This document shows positions 7,231 through 15,149 of a stretch of DNA of 64,000 bases, piece by piece. Numbering within the stretch: position 1 is the first letter of the stretch; every line of letters begins with the position of its first letter. The notes under the pieces are model-generated. The model was not told the origin of the DNA. It searched no databases and was given only the letters and a program-made list of their open reading frames with translations. Source of the stretch: SSF26 sp964535455 (GTDB taxonomy: Bacteria; Chloroflexota; Anaerolineae; J102); the NCBI GenBank assembly GCA_964535455.1, contig CAZHTZ010000001.1:1-64000 (forward strand), in the 5' to 3' direction. A program made the translations under genes and the position numbers.

Positions 7231-10200
7231 TCATCCCCCCACAAAACGCCCGTCCGGCAGTGCCGTGGCCTGGCCGAGCAGGGCGAGGGTTTCCAGAAGC
7301 TCGGCGACGCGGGCCACGGGCGCGGCCTGAAAGGCGGCGGCCACCTGGTGGGGCATGGCGGGTACAGCCAGCGCCGCCAGGGCCGCGCGCACGGCCTGGG
7401 CTTGTGCGGCCATGCGGTCGGGCCAGGGTAGGACCGCCCGTGTCGCCAACGATGGCCCTTCTTCCTCCGCCGCAGCGGTCTCGACCAACAGAACGGCCTG
7501 TGTGGGTTGCGCCGCGGCCGGCGCCTGGTAGTCGGGGCGCAGCCAGCGCACGAGGCCCTGCGCCTCCTCGGCGGCGCGCTCAGCGTTGAGGGCCACCAGC
7601 CGCTCCAGGATGGCCTCATCGTCCAGGTCGGGCGGCCAGCCGTAGACGTCGAACACGGCCAGGTCGAGGTCGTCGTGGAGCTGTTTGAGGATGCTGACCA
7701 GCCCCTGTTCGTGGATGAGGCGCTCGCGCGGGGTCAAGGCGGGTGAGGGTGAGGGCGCCTGTTCGGCGGCAGCCAGCTTCTCCAACACGTTGTACATGCC
7801 GGTCAGGGTTAGCTTGGGGTGCAGGGCCTGCTGGCGCTTGCGGTGGGCGTCCAGCTCTTCGGCCAGGGCGCGGATTCGGGCCTCTTGCTCGTCTGTAGGA
7901 TCGGGGAAAGGGAACTTGTTGAAGCATTCGGAGTGGTTGTAGTTGGAGTCGTTGCCCACACCAAGCCATGCGCCCGTTCGCATCGCCCAGACAACATGGA
8001 TGTGAGATGAAACCACACCCAGAAAGTAGGCGTCTTCCAACGCAATCGCGACAACCTTTGCGTCCGGCACCGTTTCCGATTCGAGGAATACAAAAATCCG
8101 ATGTTTGGCGGTTCTGCTTGTGGCAACATACCGCTCTGTCGAAGAAAGTGCGGGCCGAAAGTTCGCTCTTGGCTCTGCAAACAACCACCAACGTTCTCTG
8201 TATGAAGAACGATTGTTTTGGTCTCGTTCGGGCTTAACCCGATCATGAACCCATTGATACACCGCTGGAAACCGTTGCCGAACATCGCCGATGTCGAGCC
8301 CAAACAAATCGATCACCATTACGTCGCGCGGAATGCCCGTAATGTCCTTGCCGTTTCGATATGGTCGGATGAACTGCTTCAGGTCTGGGGTCGTTGATCT
8401 TCCCAACGATTCAGCTTCACTGGGGGAAAGAACAAAACCCATACCACTCAACTGCACCCCATTGCAGCACAACAACTCGTTGGAGCTCAGTGGAACTGCA
8501 CTTACCGAGTCAGCACCAATTGTCAGGTCGGCATTTACCCGGCCAGCGGACCTTGTCAAATAGACCCTCTTGTCGACGTCGTCTGTTCCTTCCTCCGCAA
8601 CTACAGTGGCAAGTACTCCATCATGTTTGTCGGCAACACCTACCGTCATGGCGATACGAACCGCCGCACCATCAGCACTGTCCACCCAAGGATGATCTGG
8701 GATGGCGAAGATGAGTGACAAACATGGGTCAGCTGATAGATGGTCCTCTACTATCCGTCTGTTAAATCGTTGAGAAAGACTGTTTGTTGTGATGAGTCCA
8801 AAACGGTGTGTAGATTCCAGGCGCACCAGATTGGCCGCATGATTCCACCAATACATCACGTAGTCAAAGCTGCTGGGCAGACTACGATAGGCCGTTCGTA
8901 AAGCATCAACGTACCCGTCTCCAAGTACATCTCGCATTCGCTTGTCGCCGATAAACGGCGGATTGCCGACGACGAAATCGGCCTCCGGCCAAGCGGCGGG
9001 GCGGGGGTTGAGGTAGCGCCAGGCGGGGACGCGGGCGCTTTCGTCTGGCACCGGCTCGCCGGTCACGGGGTGGGGCTTGAACGTGCGCCCGTCCCAACGG
9101 GTCACGGGCCGGCCCTCGGCGTCCAGCAGCGGCTCCACCGCGTCCCAGACCAGCACGGCGTCGCGGCACTCGATGTTGTGCAGGTTGCGCAGAATCGGCT
9201 CGGGCAGGCCGGCGGCGTCGCCGCGGGTGCGCAGGTGCCACTGCAGGTAGCCGATCCACAGCACCAACTCGGCGATGGCGGCGGCGCGGGGGTTGACCTC
9301 GATGCCGTAGAACTGCTCCGGCCGCACGATCTCGCCCTCCAGCTCCAGCGACTCCTGTTCCTGCCCCAGCTTGCGCAGCACCTCCAGCACCTCGCCTTCC
9401 AGCCGCTTCAGGTGCTCCAGGGTGACATAAAGAAAATTGGCGGTGCCGCAGGCGGGGTCGAGGATGCGGATGCTGGCCAGCCGCCGCCGGAAGGCCCTGA
9501 CCTCGGCCAGCGCCTCCGCCCGCTTGCCCTGCTCGGCCAGCAGCAGCGCCGCCGTCTGCACCGACTCCCACTCCGCCCGCAGCGGCTCGATGATGGTGGG
9601 CAGCACCAGGCGCTCGACATAGGCCCGCGGCGTGAAGTGCGCGCCCAGCTTGTGGCGCTCGGCCGGGTCCAGCGCCCGCACCAGCAGCGCCCCGAAGATG
9701 GCAGGCTCCACGTCGCGCCAATCGGCGCCGGCGGCCTCGATCAGCAGTTGGATCTGGTCGACGGTCAGGGGCAGGGCCGTGGTCTCTTCGAACAGGCCGC
9801 CGTCGAAGTGCGGCACGGGCGCCCGCAGGGCCACGGAAAAGCCGCCGTGGGCCATGGTCCGCCACAGCTCTGCGGTCAAGGGTGGAAAGCTGGCGTGATT
9901 GAGTTTCGCATCGGCCAGAAGCTGCGTGAAGCCGCGGTTGGGCAGCAGGCCCACGTCCTCGGCGAACATGGTGAACAAGCAGCGCATCAGGAAATGGGCC
10001 ACGTCTTCCGGCGAATGCGCCTGCTCCAGCGAGCAGGCCAGCCGCGCCAGCCGCTCGGCGATCTCGCGCGTGACGCGGGCGCTGCGCCGGGCCGGGTCCA
10101 AGCTCATGGGTTCGAGCCAGACCTGGCGCAGCAGCGCCCTCGTCGTGTCATCCTGCAGGTCAGCCAGGTCGAGCCGGTAATGGGCCGGGTCAGGGAAGGG

Positions 10201-10716
10201 GATGTAGTTGCCGCCCGTGCGGCTGAACTCCGCGTATAGAGCGATGGACCGGCCCACGTCCACCACGATCAGGAAGGGCGTCCGGCCGCCTTCGATCTCG
10301 CCCGGCGGCAGATTGCGGGCATAGGACTGCGCCTGCTGTCTGGCCCGCTCCATGGCCGTATCCCAACCCGCGGTCCCGCGCACCGCCGTGCCCCGCCTGC
10401 GGCCCTTGATTTGGCGTTCTCCCTCCTGCGACAGCGCCTCATCTGTCGCGCGGTCGCTCCCCTGTTTGGCCTCCAGCACAAAACAGCCGCGTTTATAAAG
10501 GTCGATGCGGCCGGTCGCGCCGTGGGGCAGCGGCGCCGATTTCTCGAAGACGTAGGCGTTCTGGGCCTCGTCCGGCGTCGACGGGTGCGGCTGCTCCACG
10601 TCCAGCACGTGGCACAGCTCGGTCAGAAAGAGCTGGTAATTGGCGCGTTCGGCGGCGCCGGAGGCCTGCCAGCGCTCGATAAAGGCCTGGATGTCCTGTG
10701 GAGAAGCGTCAGGCAT
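7231..10716 (-). CDS. Single-chain restriction-modification enzyme (type IIG, MmeI-like)
   Basis: 1161 residues. An N-terminal nuclease-like segment contains D-x(n)-F-V-L-E-A-K-Q (E-A-K at about 82-84), fitting a PD-(D/E)xK site. A helical spacer leads to an N6-adenine methyltransferase with motif I L-D-P-A-C-G (419-424) and motif IV G-N-P-P-F (584-588). A target-recognition region spans roughly 605-935, and a helical C-terminus follows. One polypeptide should both methylate and cut DNA, as in MmeI-type enzymes (family knowledge). No separate specificity or nuclease gene flanks it. The start at 10716 is chosen because a TATACT hexamer lies at 10760-10765, so an in-frame GTG at 10779 would precede transcription. 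The recognition segment is visibly AT-richer than the rest. Confidence 0.88.
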   Translation of the reverse strand: MPDASPQDIQAFIERWQASGAAERANYQLFLTELCHVLDVEQPHPSTPDEAQNAYVFEKSAPLPHGATGRIDLYKRGCFVLEAKQGSDRATDEALSQEGERQIKGRRRGTAVRGTAGWDTAMERARQQAQSYARNLPPGEIEGGRTPFLIVVDVGRSIALYAEFSRTGGNYIPFPDPAHYRLDLADLQDDTTRALLRQVWLEPMSLDPARRSARVTREIAERLARLACSLEQAHSPEDVAHFLMRCLFTMFAEDVGLLPNRGFTQLLADAKLNHASFPPLTAELWRTMAHGGFSVALRAPVPHFDGGLFEETTALPLTVDQIQLLIEAAGADWRDVEPAIFGALLVRALDPAERHKLGAHFTPRAYVERLVLPTIIEPLRAEWESVQTAALLLAEQGKRAEALAEVRAFRRRLASIRILDPACGTANFLYVTLEHLKRLEGEVLEVLRKLGQEQESLELEGEIVRPEQFYGIEVNPRAAAIAELVLWIGYLQWHLRTRGDAAGLPEPILRNLHNIECRDAVLVWDAVEPLLDAEGRPVTRWDGRTFKPHPVTGEPVPDESARVPAWRYLNPRPAAWPEADFVVGNPPFIGDKRMRDVLGDGYVDALRTAYRSLPSSFDYVMYWWNHAANLVRLESTHRFGLITTNSLSQRFNRRIVEDHLSADPCLSLIFAIPDHPWVDSADGAAVRIAMTVGVADKHDGVLATVVAEEGTDDVDKRVYLTRSAGRVNADLTIGADSVSAVPLSSNELLCCNGVQLSGMGFVLSPSEAESLGRSTTPDLKQFIRPYRNGKDITGIPRDVMVIDLFGLDIGDVRQRFPAVYQWVHDRVKPERDQNNRSSYRERWWLFAEPRANFRPALSSTERYVATSRTAKHRIFVFLESETVPDAKVVAIALEDAYFLGVVSSHIHVVWAMRTGAWLGVGNDSNYNHSECFNKFPFPDPTDEQEARIRALAEELDAHRKRQQALHPKLTLTGMYNVLEKLAAAEQAPSPSPALTPRERLIHEQGLVSILKQLHDDLDLAVFDVYGWPPDLDDEAILERLVALNAERAAEEAQGLVRWLRPDYQAPAAAQPTQAVLLVETAAAEEEGPSLATRAVLPWPDRMAAQAQAVRAALAALAVPAMPHQVAAAFQAAPVARVAELLETLALLGQATALPDGRFVGG

Positions 10717-10759
10717 GGACGTATTTCCGACCAGCACGGCGAAGGGTCTATGGACGCCC

Positions 10760-10765
10760 AGTATA
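10760..10765 (-). promoter_or_regulatory. -10 element of the restriction-modification gene
   Basis: TATACT on the minus strand, about 44 bases before the chosen ATG at 10716. No good -35 is visible. It helps to place the start codon downstream. Confidence 0.45.
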
Positions 10766-10918
10766 CCGCAGAAGCCCACCCAGCCCGATTCATCGGGCGC
10801 TGTTTCTTAGCCGGGGGACTTCATCCTCCGGCGGCCTGCCCACCACACTTTCGTATCCTTGCGAGTGACCGATGCCGCGCGGCATGGACAACTCGCAAGG
10901 AAACGGGACGATAAGTCC

Positions 10919-11416
10919 CTAAAGCTTCATCGCAAGCGACTCGACGCGCAGGTCCTGCAAGCGGGCGCGCGTCACCTGCACGACCTTCTGCAGCATCAGG
11001 TAGCCGAACCGGCAATCGGAATCGAAGGCCCGCTGCAGCGCCGGGCAGTCGAAAGCAACTACCCGGCAGGGCGCCGTCGCCCTGGCCCCTGAGGTGGCGG
11101 CATGGGGCGGCACCAGGCCCGACCAGCCGAAAATGTCTCCTGGCACAACGTTGGACACCACCACGTCCTGCGTGGCGAGCTGCCCAGTCATTTGCCCGGA
11201 CACGGGATGGGCCACGTTCTGCTCCGGCAGCTGCATGACGATGCTCACGGCGCCGTCGATCAGAAAGAAGAACCGGTCCAGCTCAACGCCTTCGTGGAAG
11301 AAGTAGCGTCCGGCATCGACCTGCATCTCCCTACCGGCGCCGGCCAACTTCATAAGATTGTCGGGCGTGAAGTCGCTGAAGAAAGGATAGCGGCGGAGAA
11401 GTTCGGGTGAAATCAT
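10919..11416 (-). CDS. Cyclic-nucleotide-binding-domain protein without a DNA-binding domain
   Basis: 165 residues. After a short helix (P-F-F-S-D-F), residues about 10-150 form a CRP-like effector fold with the pattern 'D-A-G-x-Y-F-F-x-E-G', 'F-F-L-I-D-G-A-V-S-I' and 'V-x-P-G-D-I-F-G-W-S-G-L-V', then A-T-A-P-C-R-V-V-A-F-D. The long C-helix (about 135-165) ends the protein, so there is no helix-turn-helix. The start at 11416 is the ATG that precedes this fold; an open frame upstream runs through repeats. It is the last gene of the hdr-mvh gene set and 148 bases from the maturation protease. A role in sensing or localisation for the hydrogenase complex is inference. Confidence 0.85.
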   Translation of the reverse strand: MISPELLRRYPFFSDFTPDNLMKLAGAGREMQVDAGRYFFHEGVELDRFFFLIDGAVSIVMQLPEQNVAHPVSGQMTGQLATQDVVVSNVVPGDIFGWSGLVPPHAATSGARATAPCRVVAFDCPALQRAFDSDCRFGYLMLQKVVQVTRARLQDLRVESLAMKL

Positions 11417-11564
11417 GGGGCGCCTCGGAAGAGGGAGGGTGAATTGCGAATTGGGAATTGCGAATTGGGAATTGCGGACGGCGAGGCGTAGGGGGCGGGG
11501 TAGGGGCGAGGCTTCGCCCTGAGGCCTCAGCCCGAAGGGTCGCCTCGCCCCGATGGCGGGGGGG
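11417..11564. repeat. Intergenic repeat block
   Basis: Contains tandem GAATTGCGAATTGG units (about 11441-11475) and a hairpin-prone segment GGGGCGAGGC...GCCTCGCCCC (about 11503-11551). The latter encloses a TTCGCCCTGA...CCCGAAGGGT element (11511-11540) that is also found at 19758-19789. No gene. Confidence 0.65.
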
Positions 11565-12038
11565 TCAGGCGGCGAGGTCGCTGAGGACAGCGGCGACAAC
11601 AGAAGGGATGACGGCGGCGACGGCGGGGGTGGGCTGGCTGCTGAAATCGGCGACGTTGGCGACGCGGATGGCGTAGATGACGATGTCGGTGGGCAGGGGC
11701 AGACCCATGCGGCGGCCCGTGTCCAGGGCGGTGATCAGGCTGGCGTCATGGGCCGAGGCGCTGTGCTGCGTGGCGCTGACCGCTTCCAGGTCGGCCAGGG
11801 TCAGGCGATGGCTGGCGCCGGGCGGCTCGTGGCCGGCCGTGTAGGCATCGATGAGAAAAGCGCGGTCGTAGCCCATCATCATCTCCATCAGCCGCAGACC
11901 GCCCACGCTGGCTTCGGTGATGGTCACGCCTTCCTTGCCGTGTGGTCCCAATGCTGCTGCGACGGCCTGCGCCACCAGCACGCCGACGCCGTCGTCGCTG
12001 AGGATGGGGTTGCCAAGCCCGATGACGATGGTGTTCAT
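11565..12038 (-). CDS. [NiFe] hydrogenase maturation protease (HycI/HyaD family)
   Basis: 157 residues, the usual size. It begins T-I-V-I-G-L-G-N-P-I-L-S-D-D-G-V-G, the family signature whose Asp/Glu residues bind nickel in the precursor large subunit. A second acidic motif, F-L-I-D-A-Y-T-A-G, lies near residue 65, and a conserved His follows. The enzyme removes the C-terminal peptide of the large subunit after the last Cys-x-x-His metal ligands; the large subunit encoded just upstream retains a 25-residue extension for this. The ATG at 12038 is selected because the conserved first beta strand starts there. A 16-bp palindrome separates it from mvhA. Confidence 0.93.
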   Translation of the reverse strand: MNTIVIGLGNPILSDDGVGVLVAQAVAAALGPHGKEGVTITEASVGGLRLMEMMMGYDRAFLIDAYTAGHEPPGASHRLTLADLEAVSATQHSASAHDASLITALDTGRRMGLPLPTDIVIYAIRVANVADFSSQPTPAVAAVIPSVVAAVLSDLAA

Positions 12039-12050
12039 GAGCTGTGCAGC

Positions 12051-12085
12051 AAGGTGCGACGCACTTTGAAAGTGCGTCGCACCTT
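12051..12085. repeat. Perfect 16-bp palindrome, GTGCGACGCAC family, copy 1
   Basis: Arms 12051-12066 (AAGGTGCGACGCACTT) and 12070-12085 are exact reverse complements around a TGA loop. It lies between mvhA and the protease gene. A closely related but longer palindrome lies at 48676-48724. Confidence 0.85.
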
Positions 12086-12090
12086 GCCGC

Positions 12091-13572
12091 CTATCTTTGC
12101 AGCCGCACGACCTCATCGCCCTTTACATCCCACACCACCACCTCCAGCGGCATCTGGCCGGGCAGCGAATGGGTGGCGCAGGACATGCAGGGGTCGTAGT
12201 TGCGGAAGGCCATCTCGATGCGGTTGAGCAGTCCATCCGTGATCACGGCGTCCCGGGTGATCAGCGACTGGGCAGCCTTTTTCACCGACATGGCGATGGG
12301 GGCGTAGTTGTTGGTGGTGCCGACGATGAGGTTGACCCCGGTCAGGATGCCGTTTTCGTCGGTGCGGTAGTGATGGGTCAGGGTGCCGCGCGGGGCCTCC
12401 ACGGAACCCACGCCCTCGTCAGGTGTTGTCGTGATGATGGGGCGCACGTTGGGGTCGGTGATCTCCGGGTCCTGGACCAGCTCCAGCATGCGCTCGGCAG
12501 CGTAGAGCATCTCGACCAGCCTAGCCCAATGCGTCGCCAGGCGCAGATGCACGGGCTCGTAATGGCCGTTCGTCTTGTTGCTGCCCAGGGTCTCGTAGAA
12601 GCGCTCGTAGGCTGCCTGGGCCCGCGGGGTGGCCATGCCGTCAGCCGCGTTCAGCCGCGACAGAGGCGTAGCGCAGTAAACGCCGCTGTCCTTGCCGTCG
12701 ACAAAGCCTTTCCAGCCGACTTTCTTCAGGTAAGGGAACTTGAGATAGGTCCACGGCTCCACGCGCTCGGCGATGTGCTGCGCGTAGTCGCGGCAAGGGT
12801 ACTTGACGAACTCTTTGCCGTCAGGGTCCACCACCCGGATCATGCCGTCGTAGAAGTTGACCCGGTTTTGGGCGTCGACCGTGCCCATGTAGTAGGTGCG
12901 ATGGCTGTAGGTGTCGGAGAGGATGAGGTCGACATAGGCCGGGTTCGCCAGCACGATGTCGTCGAAGACCTGCAGCGAGAACTGGGCAAAGTCCACGTTC
13001 TGGCGGGCGATGCCCTCGATCTCCTCACGCTCGGCCGGCGCAACCGCCCGGCTCCAGCCGCCCGGCAGCCCTGCCACCGGGTGTACCCCGCGACCTCCCA
13101 GCATCTTGATCACGTGATGGTTGCGCATGCGGCAGTCGATGACCTTCCTGCCGGTTTCCACGCCCACCTTGTGGATGACGCCCAGGATGTTGCGCTCCGC
13201 CGCCGGCGCGTCGGGGCCGACCACGAAGTCAGGGCCGCCCAGCGCATAGAAATGCGTGGTGTGGTCGGTGACGTAGAAGGCCATGTAGAACATCTCGCGC
13301 AGCTTTTTCACCGCGGACGATGGCTCGACGTGGTAGAGTGCATCGAGCGCCTTGGTGGCGGCCATGTGGTGCGCCTCCGGGCAGACGCCGCAGATGCGGT
13401 TGGTGATGCGGGGCATTTCCTCGGCGGGCCGACCCACGCAGAAGGCCTCGAAGCCGCGCAGCTCGGGAATCTGGAAGTAGGCGTTGGCGACGTCGCCCTC
13501 CTCATTGAGGAAAATCTCGATCTTGCCGTGCCCTTCCAGGCGAGTGATGGGATCAATGCTGATGCGTTTCAT
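12091..13572 (-). CDS. mvhA: [NiFe] hydrogenase large subunit, group 3c (MvhA-like)
   Basis: 493 residues. It starts M-K-R-I-S-I-D-P-I-T-R-L-E-G-H-G-K-I and contains both nickel-binding motifs: R-I-C-G-V-C-P-E-A-H near residue 62 and D-P-C-M-S-C-A-T-H near residue 462. The latter is followed by a 25-residue C-terminal extension that the adjacent protease would remove. Its place next to mvhG, mvhD and hdrABC indicates the methyl-viologen-type hydrogenase that feeds electrons from H2 into the Hdr flavin complex. Cytoplasmic; no Tat signal on the partner subunit. Start at 13572 with the family-typical N-terminus; in-frame codons upstream run into mvhG. Confidence 0.95.
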   Translation of the reverse strand: MKRISIDPITRLEGHGKIEIFLNEEGDVANAYFQIPELRGFEAFCVGRPAEEMPRITNRICGVCPEAHHMAATKALDALYHVEPSSAVKKLREMFYMAFYVTDHTTHFYALGGPDFVVGPDAPAAERNILGVIHKVGVETGRKVIDCRMRNHHVIKMLGGRGVHPVAGLPGGWSRAVAPAEREEIEGIARQNVDFAQFSLQVFDDIVLANPAYVDLILSDTYSHRTYYMGTVDAQNRVNFYDGMIRVVDPDGKEFVKYPCRDYAQHIAERVEPWTYLKFPYLKKVGWKGFVDGKDSGVYCATPLSRLNAADGMATPRAQAAYERFYETLGSNKTNGHYEPVHLRLATHWARLVEMLYAAERMLELVQDPEITDPNVRPIITTTPDEGVGSVEAPRGTLTHHYRTDENGILTGVNLIVGTTNNYAPIAMSVKKAAQSLITRDAVITDGLLNRIEMAFRNYDPCMSCATHSLPGQMPLEVVVWDVKGDEVVRLQR

Positions 13573-13582
13573 AGCGCCTCTC

Positions 13583-14629
13583 CTAAGACCTTGCCGGTTG
13601 CGGGACGGCTGCCTCGACGCCATCCGTTCGGGTCCGCCGCAGCAGCGAGTGCGCCATGCTGAAGCGGTAGAACGTCCCGGCCGGATCGACGATGGTGTCC
13701 ACTGCGGCCTCGACCTTGCGTTCCAACTCGAGCTCATTGTCGCCCGGCCTGCCGCTCACATCCAAAATCGAGGCGATGGCCGTCAGCATGCGCATGCCCT
13801 GATCCTCGACGCCGGGCAGCGGACCATAACAGCCGCGGCAGCCCATGCCCACCTGCGGACAAAGGGCGCCGCAGCCGCTGAGCGTGGCCGGGCCCATGCA
13901 CACCAGGCCCTGCTCCAGCAGGCACAGCCCCGGTTGGGGCTGGATTTCGTAGGGGCGATAGAAGCGGGCAACGGTTTTCTCGTTCTTGGCCAAAGGGCAC
14001 TCCTCGCAGACGGCGACGGTGCCGGCGCCCAAAAGGGAACCCTTGGGTGGGAGAGGCGCGCCCTGGGTCAGCGCCGCCACCACCACCTGCAGCACGGCCC
14101 AGATCTGATGGGGCTCGGGCGGGCAGCCGGGGATGGTGTAGTCCACGTCCACAACCTGGTCGAGCGACTTGACCGTATGGTAGAAGACGGGAATCTCCAG
14201 ATCGCCTTCGGGGACAGACGTGTGCGGTTGGGGCAAAATGCCGGCAGGGTTGTCAATGGATGGGTTGTCGAGAAAGACTGCCCGCAGGGTGGCTTCACGC
14301 GTCGTCAGGTTCGAGAGGGCGGGGATGCAGCCCTCATAGGCGCAGGAACCAAAGGCCACCAACAGCTTCGACTTCCGCCGCAGCAGGTGCGCCATCTCCT
14401 CGTTTTCCGAATTGCGGATGGCGCCGTTGAACAGGCAGAGGTCGATGGTGCCGTCGGGGTAACCCATCACATCCTTGACCTTGAAGTCGGCGATGCAGGG
14501 GAAGAAAGCCAGGTCGAAGACCGCATCCACCGTCAAGATGTGCTCGCCGATGTTCAAGGTGCTGATCTCACAGCCGCCGCAAGCGGAGGCCCAATACATG
14601 GCTAGCTTGGGTTTGCCGTTGGCGCTCAT
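13583..14629 (-). CDS. mvhG: [NiFe] hydrogenase small subunit, MvhG-like
   Basis: 348 residues. The N-terminus has the proximal-cluster motif S-A-C-G-G-C-E near residue 16, then F-G-S-C-A-x-x-G at about 95 and I-P-G-C-P-P near 180. The C-terminal third is Cys-rich (C-E-E-C-P, G-C-G-A-L-C-P, G-C-R-G-C-Y-G-P), which should bind further iron-sulfur clusters that pass electrons between MvhA and MvhD. There is no Tat signal, so the enzyme is cytoplasmic. The ATG at 14629 overlaps the mvhD stop as ATGA. It is somewhat longer than many methanogen MvhG proteins because of the C-terminal tail. Confidence 0.94.
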   Translation of the reverse strand: MSANGKPKLAMYWASACGGCEISTLNIGEHILTVDAVFDLAFFPCIADFKVKDVMGYPDGTIDLCLFNGAIRNSENEEMAHLLRRKSKLLVAFGSCAYEGCIPALSNLTTREATLRAVFLDNPSIDNPAGILPQPHTSVPEGDLEIPVFYHTVKSLDQVVDVDYTIPGCPPEPHQIWAVLQVVVAALTQGAPLPPKGSLLGAGTVAVCEECPLAKNEKTVARFYRPYEIQPQPGLCLLEQGLVCMGPATLSGCGALCPQVGMGCRGCYGPLPGVEDQGMRMLTAIASILDVSGRPGDNELELERKVEAAVDTIVDPAGTFYRFSMAHSLLRRTRTDGVEAAVPQPARS

Positions 14630-15114
14630 GCCGTCACCACCTGGACAATTTCTGATTGCGGATGGTGGATGGCGAATGGCGAATCGCCGTCGTCGGCAAT
14701 GACGCCCTGCCAGTTCAGCGGTCCCAGCGCCCGCACCTCTTCGACCATATGAGTGATCTCGGCAGCCAACCGGGCGCCCTCGGCGGCGCTGGCCCACACC
14801 AGCCTCACCCGTTCCGGCTCGATGCCGAACTGGGCCAATGTGCGCCTGAGCAGGGTGAAACGGCGCAAGGTTTTATAGTTCTGGTCCAGGTAGTGGCACT
14901 CGCCGGGATGGCAGCCGGTGATCAGTACGCCGTCGGCTCCGCCCGCCAGTGCCTTGAGCACGAAGGTTGGGTCCAGGCGACCGGAGCACATCAGGCGGAT
15001 AAGACGAACGTTGGGTGGATATTTCATCCGCGACGTTCCGGCCAGGTCGGCGGCCCGGTAGCTGCACCAGTTGCAGGTGAAGCCGATGATGACGGGTTCA
15101 AAGGGCTCGGACAT
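14626..15114 (-). CDS. mvhD: Hydrogenase iron-sulfur subunit MvhD/FlpD
   Basis: 162 residues. Single FlpD-type domain: starts with E-P-x-I-I-G-F-T-C-N-W-C-S-Y-x-A-A-D-L-A-G, then the Cys-containing strand R-L-M-C-S-G-R-L and G-C-H-P-G-E-C-H-Y near residue 72. The conserved cysteines bind a [2Fe-2S]-type cluster that connects the hydrogenase to HdrA (known for the Mvh-Hdr complex). The last 20 residues are not conserved and come from the DNA just before mvhG. Here it is a stand-alone gene, unlike species in which it is fused to HdrA or a formate dehydrogenase. Confidence 0.95.
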   Translation of the reverse strand: MSEPFEPVIIGFTCNWCSYRAADLAGTSRMKYPPNVRLIRLMCSGRLDPTFVLKALAGGADGVLITGCHPGECHYLDQNYKTLRRFTLLRRTLAQFGIEPERVRLVWASAAEGARLAAEITHMVEEVRALGPLNWQGVIADDGDSPFAIHHPQSEIVQVVTA

Positions 15115-15149
15115 AACAGTTACCTCCCACTCCGGGTATCAGGGCTGCT

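Noticed and set aside
7231..10716. Type I restriction or BREX system
   Set aside because: No hsdR, hsdS, pglZ or brx genes are nearby; the nuclease, methyltransferase and recognition parts are all in one chain.
10919..11599. Longer version of the cyclic-nucleotide-binding protein starting at 11599
   Set aside because: The extra N-terminal residues are encoded by the GAATTGCG and GGGGCGAGGC repeats and are not part of the fold.
12097..13662. 521-residue open frame opposite mvhA
   Set aside because: Shadow of the hydrogenase large subunit, which has both nickel motifs.
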